A DNA stretch of 64,000 nt from positions 802,681,592 to 802,745,591 of the forward strand of contig CM062805.1 in the NCBI GenBank assembly GCA_031772625.1, written 5' to 3'. Position numbers and translations under genes: made by a program. This document shows, one piece after another, positions 1 to 11,454 of this stretch. Every line of letters begins with the position of its first letter. Position 1 is the stretch's first letter. A model generated the notes under the pieces. The model was not told the DNA's origin. It was given only the letters and a program-made list of their open reading frames with translations, and ran no database searches. This DNA comes from Pinus tabuliformis. Taxonomy: Eukaryota; Streptophyta; Pinopsida; Pinales; Pinaceae.

Positions 1-620
1 CTTAGCAGAGGCTACATGTTGGTTTAATTCCCCCATTTAAATAGGCTACATTCCAGGTGAATACCATGGGTCAATACCATGTGCCATTTTGGTGAATACC
101 ATGGGTCAATACCATGTGCCATTTTTATTTTTATTAATTCTAATATTAGGGTTAATAATGGTTTTTTGCATGCTATTAATAACAATCTAGTCCATGGTAT
201 TTGTCCCATATGATTCACTTAAATAAAACCTCTTTCTTGAGCCTTCATAAATAGAACGAGGGTTATGGACTAAATATAAAAAGAGGTTTTATTTATTTAC
301 GATACGTCTAGTTTATTTATATTTTTATTTATTTACCATACCTCCACTTTACTTATATTTTAATTTGTTTACACCCTTACATGTATATAAGGTGACTTAT
401 CGAGTAAATATAAAAAATGTTTTATTTATTTACCATACCTCTCATTTATTTATATTTTTATTAATTTACCATACCTCTTTTATAAATATGGTATTTGGCC
501 CATAGGATTCACTTAAATAAAACATATTCTTGAAAATGGGCGAATGGATTCACTTAAATAAAACCTATTCTTGAAAATGGGCGAATGGAAAGTTGTAAGT
601 CCTAATTTCAAGGGCTAAAT
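1..620. repeat. AT-rich DNA with two short tandem repeats
   Basis: No gene is visible. A 35-bp unit beginning GGTGAATACCATGGG occurs twice in tandem at 56-125. A 41-bp unit beginning GATTCACTTAAATAAAAC occurs twice at 506-587, with a diverged partial copy near 208. Between them lie AT-rich stretches in which TTTATTTATTTACCATACCTC recurs in fragments. This could be decayed LTR or spacer DNA. Confidence 0.6.
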
Positions 621-1580
621 TTACCTTTTTTACCCTCTCCCTTAAAATAAGGTGGGCTATTTGAGGTGATTTGTAAAAATGTACTATGATACAAAATATT
701 CGCCCACTAAAAATTTAAAACCCCTTAATTTCGCCAAAGGGCGAACATTCGCCCCTAAAATTATCCTTGATTGGGTGTGTTGCATTTCAAAAAGCCCTTC
801 TATGGGGTGCGATGGGCGAGAAGGGACAAATGGCAGTGTCAATCCGCGAGGTGGAGAAGCATGGAATCTTCCAGAAACTTCTCCTTTGACACTTGCCTCT
901 CTGAATTCAACCAGGGATGAGTAAGAGATCATCAATCTCCAAGTGGAAGCAAGAACTATCAGAGGGAAGACACTAATCAGATCAGAAGCTGACTCATCTC
1001 CCTTACAGACATCTATATATGGATCCCTCATCCCAGACATCCAAAGGTTGGAATTTTACATCTTGTAAGGAATTGTTGTTGGTTTCTTGAGGTAACATCA
1101 TAGTGTTGGGTGATCTAAGCTTTTCATGAGGTGAATAAGGGCTTACTTGCTGAGAGGATGATGCTGGGTCAGAAAAACTGGTTGTAATCTCTTGGCTCTT
1201 TCTTGATTATAAGTAAAGCTATTCAAGTTTTCCTCCATACTCTTGTGTGGTTTATGTTTTATGCATTTGTATGGTCAATTTACATCTGATCCTAGATTGT
1301 TTATGATAATAGATCTATGTTCTCGTATAGTGTTATGCTGCTTTGATTCTGCAGGTACTCTGTGAAGCTAGGTATACAAGAAAGCAAGTAGCAAAGGACT
1401 ATCAGAAGAGAGAGGAATCAGGCAAGGAACCAAGCGCAAGACAGAGGTTGGTCTCGTTTATTATTCTCTCATTTATCTTTCATAAAGGAAAACGAAAGTA
1501 GTTTTACTTTGTTTGTTTCTAAGGTAGCTACCAGCCTTAGTGGGATTAGCAGTTCTGCATAGACACTTTTCCCTGTAACA
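620..1580 (+). mobile_element. Plus-strand LTR (solo or truncated) inside a minus-strand RT
   Basis: This stretch is homologous, in the opposite orientation, to the solo LTR at 7984-9078. Shared blocks include a CCAAGTGGAAGCAAG segment (about 940), a TATA-like CTATATATGG (about 1012), GGAATTTTACATCTTG, TTGTTGGTTT and a TCTGCAGG...CTCTGTGAAGCTAG block near 1350. The right end ...CCCTGTAACA (1571-1580) matches the ...CCCCACAACA end of the other copy. It abuts the minus-strand RT frame at 1581, in the codons for the 'NFSSIAAP' segment. The left end is not resolved. The candidate TSD GGAGC at 1581 has no partner in the window, so this may be the end of a larger element or an LTR with a deleted left flank. 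Confidence 0.65.
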
Positions 1581-2521
1581 GGAGCTGCAATTGAGGAAAA
1601 GTTAGAAATGAACTTCCTCCAATATTGTGCTGCTCCTAAGAAGCTTCTCACTTCTATAGCAGACTTGGGTTTAGGCAAATTTACAATGACTGCCACTTTA
1701 GAGGGATCTATTTTCAATTCACCACCCCCTACTATATGACCCAAGTAGTTTAGATATGTCTTGCCAATTTCACATTTTGAGAGTTTAACATAAATTTTTT
1801 CTCTTTTCAAAACACCTAATGTCTACTTAACATGCTTTAAATGTTCTTCCTACGTTTTACTAAAAATCAGGATGTCATCTAGGTACACAATAACAAAATC
1901 ATCAAGAAAAGGTCTGAGTAAATCATTCATTAATCTCATGAAAGTAGCAAGAGAATTAGTTAAGCCAAAAGGCATAACCAGCCATTCATACAATCACTAC
2001 TTTGTTTTGAAAGTAGTCTTCCATGCATCTTGCTCTGCAACTCTGACCTGTTGGTATCCACTGTGCAAATCTAGCTTGGTGAAATAAACAACTTCCTTTA
2101 ATTGATCTAAAAGATCATTTATGCGAGGAAGGGGATAAATATTTTTTAATTTTATCTTATTCAGTGCTCAGTAATAAGTGCGCATTCTCCATGAGCCATC
2201 TTTCTTTCTCACAAAAATGATTGGTGACCCACATGGTGATGTGCTAGGCCTGATGAATCCCTTTTCGATCAACTCCTACACCTGCTTCTTGATTTCAACA
2301 TTCTCTAAAGCAGACAACCTGGACATTCCAATGTTAGGAAATGGAACATCTTGCTGCAAAATAATATCATGTACTATTCCATTTTTAGGTGGCAGACCTT
2401 TAGATTCTTGAAATAAGACATCATACTCTAAAACAACCTTTTCTATATCAGCTTGTTGTTCATCATTACAACCCTCAAATACATTGGTTGTATCAGGTTT
2501 CTTTTCCTTTGTTTGCATCAA
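1581..2521 (-). pseudogene. Ty3/gypsy reverse transcriptase, broken
   Basis: On the minus strand the frame runs from an N-terminal segment (2521-2276) through the palm to a thumb segment ending near 1581. Visible motifs are the '[13 protein letters not shown]' and '[10 protein letters not shown]' blocks, the 'LDLHSGYQQVRV' block, 'MPFGLTN' and the catalytic YLDDILIFS (about 1880). The C-terminal 'YLGHIV' and 'RSFLGAAQYWRKFI' blocks follow. At least four in-frame stops interrupt it, near 2172, 2005, 1850 and 1830. The expected RNase H is missing because the plus-strand LTR begins at the end of the RT. This is a dead remnant of an RNA-dependent DNA polymerase. Confidence 0.88.
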
Positions 2522-2762
2522 TTTATCATTATTTTCATCTGCCCTGAGTTTATGAGAGTATAATTATTCTTGAGCTTGTGAGCTCTTACAAAGTATTCGA
2601 TTCCATCTTTAACAAGTAGATACTTGTTCTCAGCTCTATAGAAAATAGCCTTTCTATCATACAAGTAAGGACTTCCCAAACAATTCCACATATATCCAAA
2701 GGAATCATGTCTAACTCCACCTCATCTACAAATGCTGACCTAAAAGAAAACTTGAGTTTGCA

Positions 2763-3074
2763 CTATCTAGTTACTTGTAGTTGTGCTTTATCATTCAACC
2801 ATCCTAATGGGTATGGTTTCTTATGAGGTGTATTTGCTAATCCCAGTTTCTTTACAATTGCTTTAGAAATCAAATTTACTTGTGAGCTACTATCAAACAA
2901 AGTATCAATCTTTTGATATTTGGAAACAACTCGAATATGGAAAAGCTCATGTCTTTTTCTCTCATTTTCTTCATCAATAAAAGATTTAGCAGAATTACTA
3001 GTAGATGCTTCAGAATTCTTACCTTTTATACCTGTGGCTACAATAGTTGTTTCATCTCCTAAGTTTGACCCCAA
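2763..3074 (-). pseudogene. Retroviral-type aspartic protease remnant
   Basis: The minus-strand frame carries 'IDTLFDSSSQVNLIS' at about 2910-2860. The family's catalytic triad D-S/T-G reads DSS here, so the glycine is replaced by serine. The following hydrophobic segment 'SKAIVKKLGLA' fits the protease fold. It lies between gag and RT in the same orientation, as in other gypsy elements. A stop just upstream separates it from the gag tail, so it is not translatable as a polyprotein. The altered triad suggests loss of activity. Confidence 0.75.
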
Positions 3075-3099
3075 ATCTTTCTAAATAGTTGCAGCAGTC

Positions 3100-4162
3100 T
3101 TCTTCTTCTTGCCCTCAGACTTCTTAGGTCTCAGCTCTGGATGCAGAATCCAACAATGCTCATCATCATGCCCATCCTTTTTACAGTGAGTTCATGAGGC
3201 TTTGCTTTTTTGTGCAGTGTTAGCCTTCCTTGCTTTCCACTTCTGCTTTATTTTCTCCTTGTTCTTGCTTGCAGTGGGTTGGGATGGTCCCCCAACTTCT
3301 GGATTTCCATTCTTTCCTCTAACTTCTAGATGAGTAGCTTGTACATATACCTCATCTATACTAGTGGGACTAAACATGAGGATGGTATGCCTCACGTAGC
3401 TATGTATACCACCAATGTACTTCAGAAGAGTCTCTGGTGAGTCTAATGAGATACCCAGCATCAATGCTCTCTTTTTAAATTCTTGAGTATACCCTTGCAC
3501 ACTTTACCCTTTCAACTACCGAAGAGTTTTCCAAATCATCATGGCTTGTTGCATGTGGGCCAATGGATAGAACTGCTTTTTGATTGCAGAAACAAATTTA
3601 CTCCAGACAGGGATAGTCTTACCATGTCTTTTCATATCAACTTGGGTTCTGCGTTCCCACCAAACCAAGGCAGTGCCTCCTAGGTGTAGGCTTGCCAGCT
3701 GAATCTTGCTCTTGTCTGAGTCTATGTTCTGTACTTTGCAATACACATCAATTTGTCTAATCCAATTGTCCAACTTTTCAGCATTAGCTCTCCATCATAT
3801 ATAGGAAAATCAAATTTAACATTTAGCTTGATCAAATATGCTTTCTTATTATGCACAAGGCTATTAGGAGGTGTGAAAAAGCTTTCCTGTTTCCATTTTC
3901 CTTTGGAATGGTCATGGAAGTGAGAATCATCTTCTTATTTATCTTGTTTAGAACCTGATGAATCTTCAACCTTATGCTTTCTAAAGTCCCTATACATTTC
4001 TTCTACCATAGACTTTATAGATAGGAAAATTTCTATGAATTGAGGGTATGGCCCCACAGAACCTTCCTCTGACATTGTCTTTCGAGGATAAGCTCTCCCA
4101 ATTTCAAGATTAGTTTCCACCAACTCTCCTTCTCCTAATTTGAGCTTTGATCTAGTGAGCAT
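3100..4162 (-). pseudogene. gag of the truncated gypsy element, with zinc knuckle
   Basis: The frame begins at the ATG at 4162 with an acidic and basic N-terminus (MLTRSKLKLGEGE). The conserved gag core follows at about 3773-3200, including 'LHLGGTALVWWERR' and 'FYPLAHMQQAMMIWKTLRQL', and then 'GYTQEFKKRALMLGI'. A zinc knuckle of CX2CX4HX4C type lies at about 3190-3145 (THCKKDGHDDEHC), but its first cysteine codon now reads as a stop. The frame shifts once or more between 3930 and 3780 and again near 3505. The core is typical of plant gypsy capsid proteins; the copy is a pseudogene. Confidence 0.8.
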
Positions 4163-4206
4163 TCAACAACTAACCAACACAAGCTTGTCTAACCTTATAG
4201 CCTAAA

Positions 4207-4218
4207 GCTTTGATACCA
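4207..4218 (-). promoter_or_regulatory. Primer binding site, initiator tRNA-Met type
   Basis: The minus strand reads TGGTATCAAAGC. It differs at one base from TGGTATCAGAGC, the complement of the 3' end of plant initiator tRNA-Met. It starts seven bases after the LTR end at 4226 and precedes gag, the expected position for priming minus-strand DNA. Confidence 0.75.
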
Positions 4219-4225
4219 CTTGATT

Positions 4226-5437
4226 TGATAATCACCCTATGAGTGACCTCAATTGAAGATTTATTGAATAAAGGTATTATAGACTCATGTGTTGGTCTGT
4301 GTGTCTATGTTCTTTAAGCAACGGATCGATCAGATTGAAAATACATAGACACTTGAAATGGAAAGACAACAGAGAAATATAGCAAGCAAATACAAGAACA
4401 CAAGAAATTAATAAGGAGTTCACCCTATTCTCCAGGGCTACATCTTTAGTCCAGCTCTCAGTGGTGGATTTATTTTATTGTGTCTGAAGCAGAGAATTAC
4501 AATGCAGGAGCTAAATATAAGTCTCCCGGAACAGATTTGCTTGGCAGGGTGGTTCTTGGATTCCCCAAGCCACTGGAGTGCACAGACTCTTTTGCCTACC
4601 AGCTCTTTGACCTCTCAGGTCTGACAAATCCTCTCGGGGATGGCTTGAATCTCTCAAGATCTCTGGTGCTCGACGGTGCCTTTGGTTAGCTTGGCCCTCT
4701 GTCTTGTTTATGCCTTTCTTTGCTTCACTGTCTTCTTTGCTTCTCTGTCTTTTGTCTTTGGTTCTTTCTCTCCTCTGTGTCTTCTGTTCTATATTCATGG
4801 CTTTATGGCCATTCGTTCCCATGTCTATTTAGTTCCTCTTCCACCTCTGTCAAATCACCTACTGAAGCTGCACTTGGAGTTCCCTGTTCGGTGTCATCAT
4901 CAAGCTCACAGGGAGTGGTCACATGTCCTCCTGTAACTATGCCAGTCTACTTCGTCAGTTCAATTCTTCGGTTACATCGTGGAATGAGTCTTCCTCCACC
5001 ATGGTGGTCAAAGAAGACTTCAAATCCTTCTAAATGATGTCTTATTCCCTTGTTAAATCTAGTCTTGTCATCGGGCGCGATGTCAATCATCAGATCTGGA
5101 TCCCCCAGATCCAACACCGTCCGCTCATTTCACGCGGTTGACTTGCTTGACCATTAGCGCATGATGAGCGGTAGTTTTCTCTCTCCTCCACTCGCCACAT
5201 GTCGGGCGCTGAGTGGAATTGCTGTGCTTCCATCCAAAACTACTTACCATTCAAGGAGCCCCAGATCAATACCACTGGTTTCAGAGTGGGTCCCTCCTTT
5301 TAGCTTTAGCCTTTTCTGCCTTTTATCCTTCGGTTCTCCCGACTCCCACGTGATCGAGCACTCGGGGCTTCTCCATTTCAAGGGTTTTTACCTAGTGATG
5401 CACGATTAGCACTAAGATAATTGTTAATCGCGCATCA
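4226..5437 (-). mobile_element. 5' LTR of the truncated gypsy element
   Basis: On the plus strand the segment runs from TGATAATCACC (4226) to ...CGCGCATCA (5437), so the ends form the inverted pair TGAT...ATCA. The left boundary is fixed by the primer site. The right boundary is inferred from the inverted end and the change in sequence character. The end contains an imperfect palindrome at 5398-5436 built from GCGCGATTA and TAATCGTGC arms. A TATA-like TTATATTTAG lies on the minus strand near 4515. The plus-strand frames here are not coding. Confidence 0.55.
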
Positions 5438-5600
5438 AAAACCTCCTATGTTTCCCGATCTAGGCCTCCTAGGGGCTAATTTCGCCTGTTGCACAGTCTC
5501 CATGGGCCTCGGTCAGTGTGCTTTGACAGAGGTCCTCATCGTTCCACACTGGCTGCCAACTGCCACTGGTTCAGAGGTGTTTTTTGATCGTTGTTCTCAA
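5438..5600. other. Short unassigned segment between two elements
   Basis: No motif of a known family is visible on either strand. It may be the far end of the minus-strand gag element to its right. Confidence 0.4.
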
Positions 5601-7940
5601 TTCTTAGAAGTTTGTCCCAACCTAGTACAACCATGGTTCTTTTAACTATTCTTCATGGATCCAATTCAGATCAGGTCTGGGATACTGAACCAATTAATCC
5701 ATTGATGGGAGGAACAAGTGGTGACTTTGATGTTGCAGGATTAGGTGATGGCCACGAAATGTTTGGTAATAATTTTTATAAAGTTCCAGACTGGAGTAAA
5801 CCATATCTAAGTACTAGGCACAAGCGATGGCTCGTTCTTCAGTGACACATCCACCCATAGCTATATTGCAAGAAATTGGGGCTATGAATGATTTTCTAAA
5901 CCATTCAGTGAGCAACTGATTAACTATCTTGAATTTGATGAGGCGATGTCTACATCTCCATTCATGGATATGATTAGAGATGTGCTTCACAGTGTCTTGC
6001 TTAAGCAATGTGAGCAAATAGGTGCCAGTTTCATAGTGAACCAGCAACTGAAAATGCATGAGGAAAGCCATGGCTAATGAATTAAAGTCATGGTATGTAC
6101 TCTGAAGTAGCCGATGTACCATTTCGTTGTGGCACCCATGAGGGTTCATTGGAAAAGACAAAGATGGAATCATCCACGTATTAGTTCAATAAGAACCATA
6201 GGTGATATGACATGACATGGGCCTGAGGATCTTCTTTACCTTTTCCATCGAACTTTGGGAAATCACTTGGTATCTTAGATGGCAACAGAGGCCAGTATGA
6301 CGAATGAAGGATTGGATCATTCATAAGGTGTGATACGTATGGAAACTTGAGTGTAGCCAAGAAGGGTAATTGAATGATAACAGGCATGGGAGGTCGATAG
6401 GTAGGACCATAAGGAGGAACCCATCCCTGCTAGTAAGGATTTTGGCCCCACAGTGGGGGATTTTGGCCATATGGCATTTGAGGCTTCCCCCATTGTAGAT
6501 TACCTTGACCATACAGAGGATTTTGACCTTGAACACCTTGAAACTGTCTAGGTATGGGTTTTTGATAGGCAATGTATGGGTTAAAAGGTTGTTGAGCCTG
6601 TTGACCTTGGACATATGTATATGGGACCTACTATCGTAGAAAATAGAGCTGATGAACCTGTTATCCATTAACAAGATGATTCTGGACCTACAGTCCTTGG
6701 GCCTAAGGTTGATATGCTTGTTTCCCTTGGACATAGGGGTTTTGTACCTGGTGCCCTTGGTCGGCAAGATTCTGAATGTGTTGACCATAGGGAAGATTCT
6801 GGGCCTTATACTGCAGGACTTGACCTTAACCCTGCCATTGCAAGGGTTGACCTTGTTGGTATGTATACAAGGGTTGTTGATGCCCTCGTTGGTTTTGTTG
6901 TTGCAAGGGTTGACCTTGCAGTTGCAAAACTTGTCCTTGGGTTTGCAGAGGTTGGCCCAGTGAGGGTATGGGTTGAGAGGTATGAAGAGCATATTCCATT
7001 TGTTGTTGCATGACTTGCTGCAACTGCTATAAGGATTGACCTTGCTGCGGGATAATTTGCCCTTGCTATTGCGCGGAGATCCCTTGTTGCAACAAAGGTT
7101 GCCCTTGCGGTAACGAAGGCTACCCTGGTTTTTTTAAAGGTTGTCCTTATTGTTGCAAGGGTACTTGAAAAGCACTCGGGAAATTACTAAACTAAATCTA
7201 GTCGTAGCCAGGTTGAATGTATTGCCCAGATTGGAGGGTGTAAGGTTGATTAACCAGTCCTTTAGAACCATATGGAACGTAAGGATTTTGGTATTGGACC
7301 TGAGCTCCATAGGGATGTTGATACTGAACATTGCTTGATCCAGATGGACCAACGGGATTCTGAACTTGTTGGTATTGGACATTTCTTGATCCAGTAGGAT
7401 CAACAGGGTTATAAATAATACCAGAAGAGGGTTATTTATACCAAGCACGTGAGCTTGTGAGCTACTCACATTAGTGGCACCTGACACCATAGAGACATTC
7501 AGGTTCTGCCCCCCAAGCGGTGGCCCAATCTGGCCACTGACTAATGGGACAGAGGAATTGACAGAGACAATCTTTGAAACTGCCGGTTGTGACTGATGTG
7601 TAATTAGGATCGATGATACGAGGGTATTCAGAATAGTGGGCTGCACTGGGACTAAAGTAACAACCTATTTGGAATTCATGTTTATGATGAATGGAAGTGA
7701 CATAGGCCTGAAGCTTGATGCCCATATAGGATTATGGTAGAGTGATGAGGCACTAGGTGTGCCTAAAGATAAGTGCCCCAAAGACACATAGCTGGGTGGA
7801 AAACTGGCGGGGATACCTTCCGAATAAGGGAAACCCTCGATAGGGAACTACAATTGCAATTCTTCCCCCTCAATAGTGTGTGGAGTAGAAACTTCGAACT
7901 CATCCGAAGATGTGATTGGAGCATCATCTTTGTGTTCCAT
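5600..7940 (-). pseudogene. gag with Gln-rich N-terminal half, broken
   Basis: Read on the minus strand from the ATG at 7940 (MEHKDDAPITSSDEF). The N-terminal half is Pro/Ser-rich and then strongly Gln-rich at about 7100-6450, with repeating QGQPLQ-type units. The capsid-like core at about 6300-5820 includes 'LPSKIPSDFPKFDGKGKEDPQAHV', a block near 6110-6050 with an FLMHFQL segment, and 'HISNHIHEWR'. A 'LEW/LTEWF' segment follows. After 5845 the frame continues through a stop toward about 5600. Several stops and frameshifts break it. The FPKFDGK...DP..H block is typical of plant gypsy gag. No zinc knuckle was found in this copy. Confidence 0.78.
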
Positions 7941-7983
7941 GTTTGAAAACAAACGACGATGAATGGCCGAATGTGTACTGGAG

Positions 7984-9078
7984 TGTTGTGGGGAAAAGTA
8001 TCCGACTCGGAATGACCCTATCCCTACTCTAAGGGTGATAGTTCCTTAGCAACAACTGAAAGTAAAGCTTTGATATTTTTCCTTTATGAAAGTACAGAGA
8101 AGGAAGAAAAGATTGACCAACCGATGTCTTTCGCTTTTGTCGATCCTGTCTTCTCTCTTTGCCTCTTGTTCCCAGCTCTTTGCTCCTTTTGCTGGCCCAG
8201 CTACACAAAGATCCTGCAAAAACAAGAGAGGGAAACTACAAGAAACATGTACTCATAACTGATGCATGGATTAGAATGGATCAAATATACAGATAAAAAC
8301 AATACATCATTGCAATACAAGTATATAGGAGAACATCAAAAGCTTTATTGATAGAAGATAAAGGTTCTGAGAAGGTTACAACCATAAATGGCTCCAATCC
8401 AGCAGCACCTCCCCAGCAGCAAGAAATCTCCTCTTCTCCTCTATAAAAGCAATCACCCAATAACTCTAACTGTAAACCAACAGCACTTCCTTACTTTGCA
8501 CAAAATTCCAGCCTCCCTAGACCTCATAGAAGAGCTCTATATATAGGAGATTTGGAGAAAGGATGAGTCAGCTTGAGGCTGGTTTCAAGTTGACTAGTGT
8601 CCTCTCCCACTTCAGTTATACTTCAGTTCTTGAGTCCACTTGGAGATCCTTGCTTCCACTTGGAGTTTAAGAACCTCTTACTCATCACTGGGCGAATTCC
8701 CTGATCCAAGTGTCATTTTGGAAGCTTCCTGGGCATTGACACCTTGAGAAATGAGCCTGCCACTTGTCCAAACACGTTCAGCGCAGGTAGCTAGTGTTGG
8801 AGTTGACATTCAGCGCAGGTAGCCAGTGTAGCAGTTGACATTCAGTGCAGGTAGCTAGTGTAGCAGTTGACATTCAGTGCAGGTAGCCAGTGTAGCAGTT
8901 GACATGATCCAAAATTGCCTTGTTTTTGAGCGTTTTCAGGTGGAGAACTGATTTTTAGTGCTGTGGTTTGCTGACCTTGTTCCTCTAGGGGTAAGAACAA
9001 CATGTTTAGGGACTTTGGATCCCTTTAATTATGGACATTTCATGCTTCATGCTGCGAGGCACAAAAATGTCTATAACA
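7984..9078 (-). mobile_element. Solo LTR with intact target-site duplication
   Basis: The 1095-bp segment runs from TGTTGTGGGG to CTATAACA and is flanked by perfect 5-bp repeats TGGAG (7979-7983 and 9079-9083). It contains no internal region, primer site or gene, which fits a solo LTR left by LTR-LTR recombination. Orientation is given by homology to the plus-strand LTR ending at 1580 and by a TATA motif (CTATATATAG) on the minus strand near 8540. It sits a few bases upstream of the host element's gag start codon. A 32-bp minisatellite (8775-8902) lies in its U3. Confidence 0.88.
8775..8902. repeat. 32-bp minisatellite, four copies
   Basis: Four tandem 32-bp units start at 8775, 8807, 8839 and 8871, each containing TTCAG(C/T)GCAGGTAGC followed by GTAGCAGTTGA or a close variant. 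They lie in the U3 of the solo LTR. The related plus-strand LTR (620-1580) lacks the array, so it expanded in this copy or its subfamily. Confidence 0.9.
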
Positions 9079-10045
9079 TGGAGGATAGTTCTAACAGAAC
9101 ACTCGACTGGTCATACGAGCTATAAGGACGCTGCGGTGATATCTTGACAACATCAAATAGAGGGTTCAGAGGATAGATAACCAGTCCAAGCTGACCGTCA
9201 GCAGTTGACGAGTTCTATGGAGTTCAAACGGGATTGTCTGGAGATTCCGGGCCAAGATCAGCAGATGACCCTGAATCGAAAGTAGGTGGAGGACGAGAAG
9301 AAAATGGTTGAACACTCAAAATAATTGCAAGTTCAAAATTTTGGTCCTCAAGTGACTCTGATAACTAAGGAAATGGCTCCTTAGACAATCTTTTAGATGG
9401 AGGAGAGGAAGAGGAATTGGGTGAACCAAATGGTTCATCCACGATTGCCTTGTCTTAGTCGACAGAACAAATAACTTCAAGGCTTTAAAATGTCATTTTA
9501 AGGGAACTCACGATTCGGTCAAAAAGGCTAACAGGATGTTTTGGATCGTGGGCAATCAATTATTAAGATGCATGAAAGAATGATGTGCTTTCATTGTTTA
9601 AGAGTCAAGAAAGAAACAAATATGACTCTATCACTTTTGATCGAAAACGAGCTCGAAAGGAAAAGTGCTCGAATGATCTTTTAAATTTAATGAGTCAAAA
9701 ATATAAAATGAGTACTCTGGATGATCTAGATAAACAGGATTACCAGGGAACTATGAATTGCAGAATACCTCCTAGCGAACCAAGAAGTACGAGTAGATAA
9801 TTTCCCTGAATGTTGTGTTCGGTGTATCACGTTTGCAAGGAATCTGACTCGAATTCCTAAGGATAAAAGGATTGCAGCCTAGTGGGGTCGTTCGTTATAT
9901 ACTCAATGGTACAGGGAACACAAATCCGTGCTAGCGTTTTCTAATGCCGAAGCTAATGACAATTGTTAGGTTTAAAGACGTTAGAACACATCTCTAGCCT
10001 ATACCTTCTAGATATGATCATTAATGTCAAATGTGTCTTAGGTTA
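9079..10045 (-). other. Leader segment of the host gag element, non-coding
   Basis: This stretch holds no gene that I can support. It corresponds to the 5' leader of the minus-strand gag element and matches the leader at 57240-57770 in several blocks. The 5-bp segment GGTTA at 10041-10045 is the left target-site duplication of element 1. Confidence 0.6.
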
Positions 10046-11454
10046 AGTTATGCCCCTATACCAATAGGTGTCATATATCATGATTGACTTGATGAGCTAT
10101 GTAATATGTTCATACCTTTACTTGTTGCAAAGGTTTTCCATATTTGTAAAAAATCAAAAAATTTAAAAAATGTAAAGAGGGCATACCTTAAAAGAAAAAT
10201 CGAAGGGTAAAAAGAATAAAGAAAGGTCAAAAAATGAAAGAAAATGAACCCCAACAAGAAGAAAGACCAGGAAAGTGTGCAAGTCTAAATTCCATTACTT
10301 TTTCACTTTTTTATAATAAACAATTGTGTACGACTTGTCACTTATGCCACAATTCATGAATAGTCAAACAATTTAAACTTGGCTAGTTCATATTTCAATT
10401 TCATGTTATAGAAATAGAGAATAAAGATATGACCAAACAGTGTAATCTTGGCAGATAAGTAGATAGGTAGAGTGAAAAAAGGAGCTTAATAGTTTAATCT
10501 GAGCCTTTGGATGTAATAAGTGTAGACTTAGATAGGCATTACCATGCAAAAGAAAAGAAAGTTTGATAAGGGTTTTCCAGTCTAAGTGCACCCTAATAAA
10601 GAAAGAAAAATGCTAGGTTAAGTGGGTAGGGTAGGTAGTTGATGGTTGCAGAATAACATATGATGAATGATAAGTTTAAATGTGAAAATCTTTTACTTTT
10701 TTCACAAGACAAAGGCATACATCACATGGAAGGCACATCAAGCAGGCAAAGTCAAAATAATTAACTTCCCTACTCATTTCCCCTAAAATTTCACTAATTT
10801 CCCCTAAGTGCCAAGGTATCTATCAAATTAGAGGGGCTCAGAGAATTTCTCTGACTTTTGGAGGGATTGGACCCTCAGCCCAATAATTTATAATGCCTAA
10901 GTACTTAAGTCCATTCATCAATAATCACACTTCTTCATAAACCATTCATTCCCTTTATAAAGTTTTTCCTAAGTAAAATCCTATTTTACTTAGGGAAATT
11001 AAACATTCTCCATAAAAAAACCCTCATTTTCTACTTAGCCAAAGTTTTAAATACACACATGAAATGTTTTAAACTTAGCGATTTTTCATTCATTATGTCA
11101 TATTAACTACTAACTTATTAATATATAAATCCCCTATAAAAATCTACCCATTCTCGTATTACTATAACTACGTAAAAACCTCAAAATTCTATATATCCCG
11201 CCCCTTGGTTAAATATAACTATAATACATCATTTAATGGGGATTAACTAGTTAATCCATAATTAATTAAGAGCCCTGACCCCCTGCATAATAAAAAAGGA
11301 TTAGTTAACCCTCACAGTTAATTAAGAACTTAAATGACCAATCCCATTTCTCCCGATATAATTAAAAATACTCTTAATTACATCGGGCGTGCCCTCATTA
11401 AACTCCTGCCACCTCACCTTCCTGATCGTTGTCTGATCAAGCCTCCCAAATCAA

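Larger units (their letters stand above)
1581..5437 (-). mobile_element. Truncated Ty3/gypsy element, tRNA-Met primed
   Basis: Read on the minus strand this is 5' LTR (5437-4226), primer site (4218-4207), gag (4162 to about 3100), protease (about 3074-2763) and reverse transcriptase (2521-1581). RNase H, integrase and the 3' LTR are absent because a plus-strand LTR abuts the RT at 1581. The gag has a WWER core and a knuckle followed by a 'WILHPELRPK' segment. With the [11 protein letters not shown] and the initiator-Met primer site, this suggests a chromovirus-like gypsy lineage, distinct from the Tat-like elements in the rest of the window. That lineage assignment is an inference. Confidence 0.8.
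5600..10045 (-). mobile_element. Minus-strand 'host' gag element, left part
   Basis: This is the gag-containing part of a minus-strand element whose 5' LTR lies far to the right at 30529-31656. Its leader is split by a solo LTR (7984-9078) and by element 1 (10046-29338, TSD GGTTA). With both insertions removed, the leader runs 30507-29344, 10045-9079 and 7978-7941 into the gag start at 7940. Parts of 9585-10040 match the leader of the related minus-strand element at 57240-57770: a repeated 'TTTAAGAGTC' motif, a 'GAATGTTGTGTTCGGTG' block and 'AGACGTTAGAACACATCT'. No protease or polymerase follows gag; the left end is lost near 5440-5600. Confidence 0.75.

Noticed and set aside
5591..5845. Plus-strand 84-codon frame with protein-like composition
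   Set aside because: It lies antisense to the tail of a minus-strand gag, has no family motif, and the gag explains the composition.
6652..7013. Plus-strand Leu/Val-rich frames of about 100 codons
   Set aside because: They are the complement of the Gln-rich repeats of the minus-strand gag and have no independent support.
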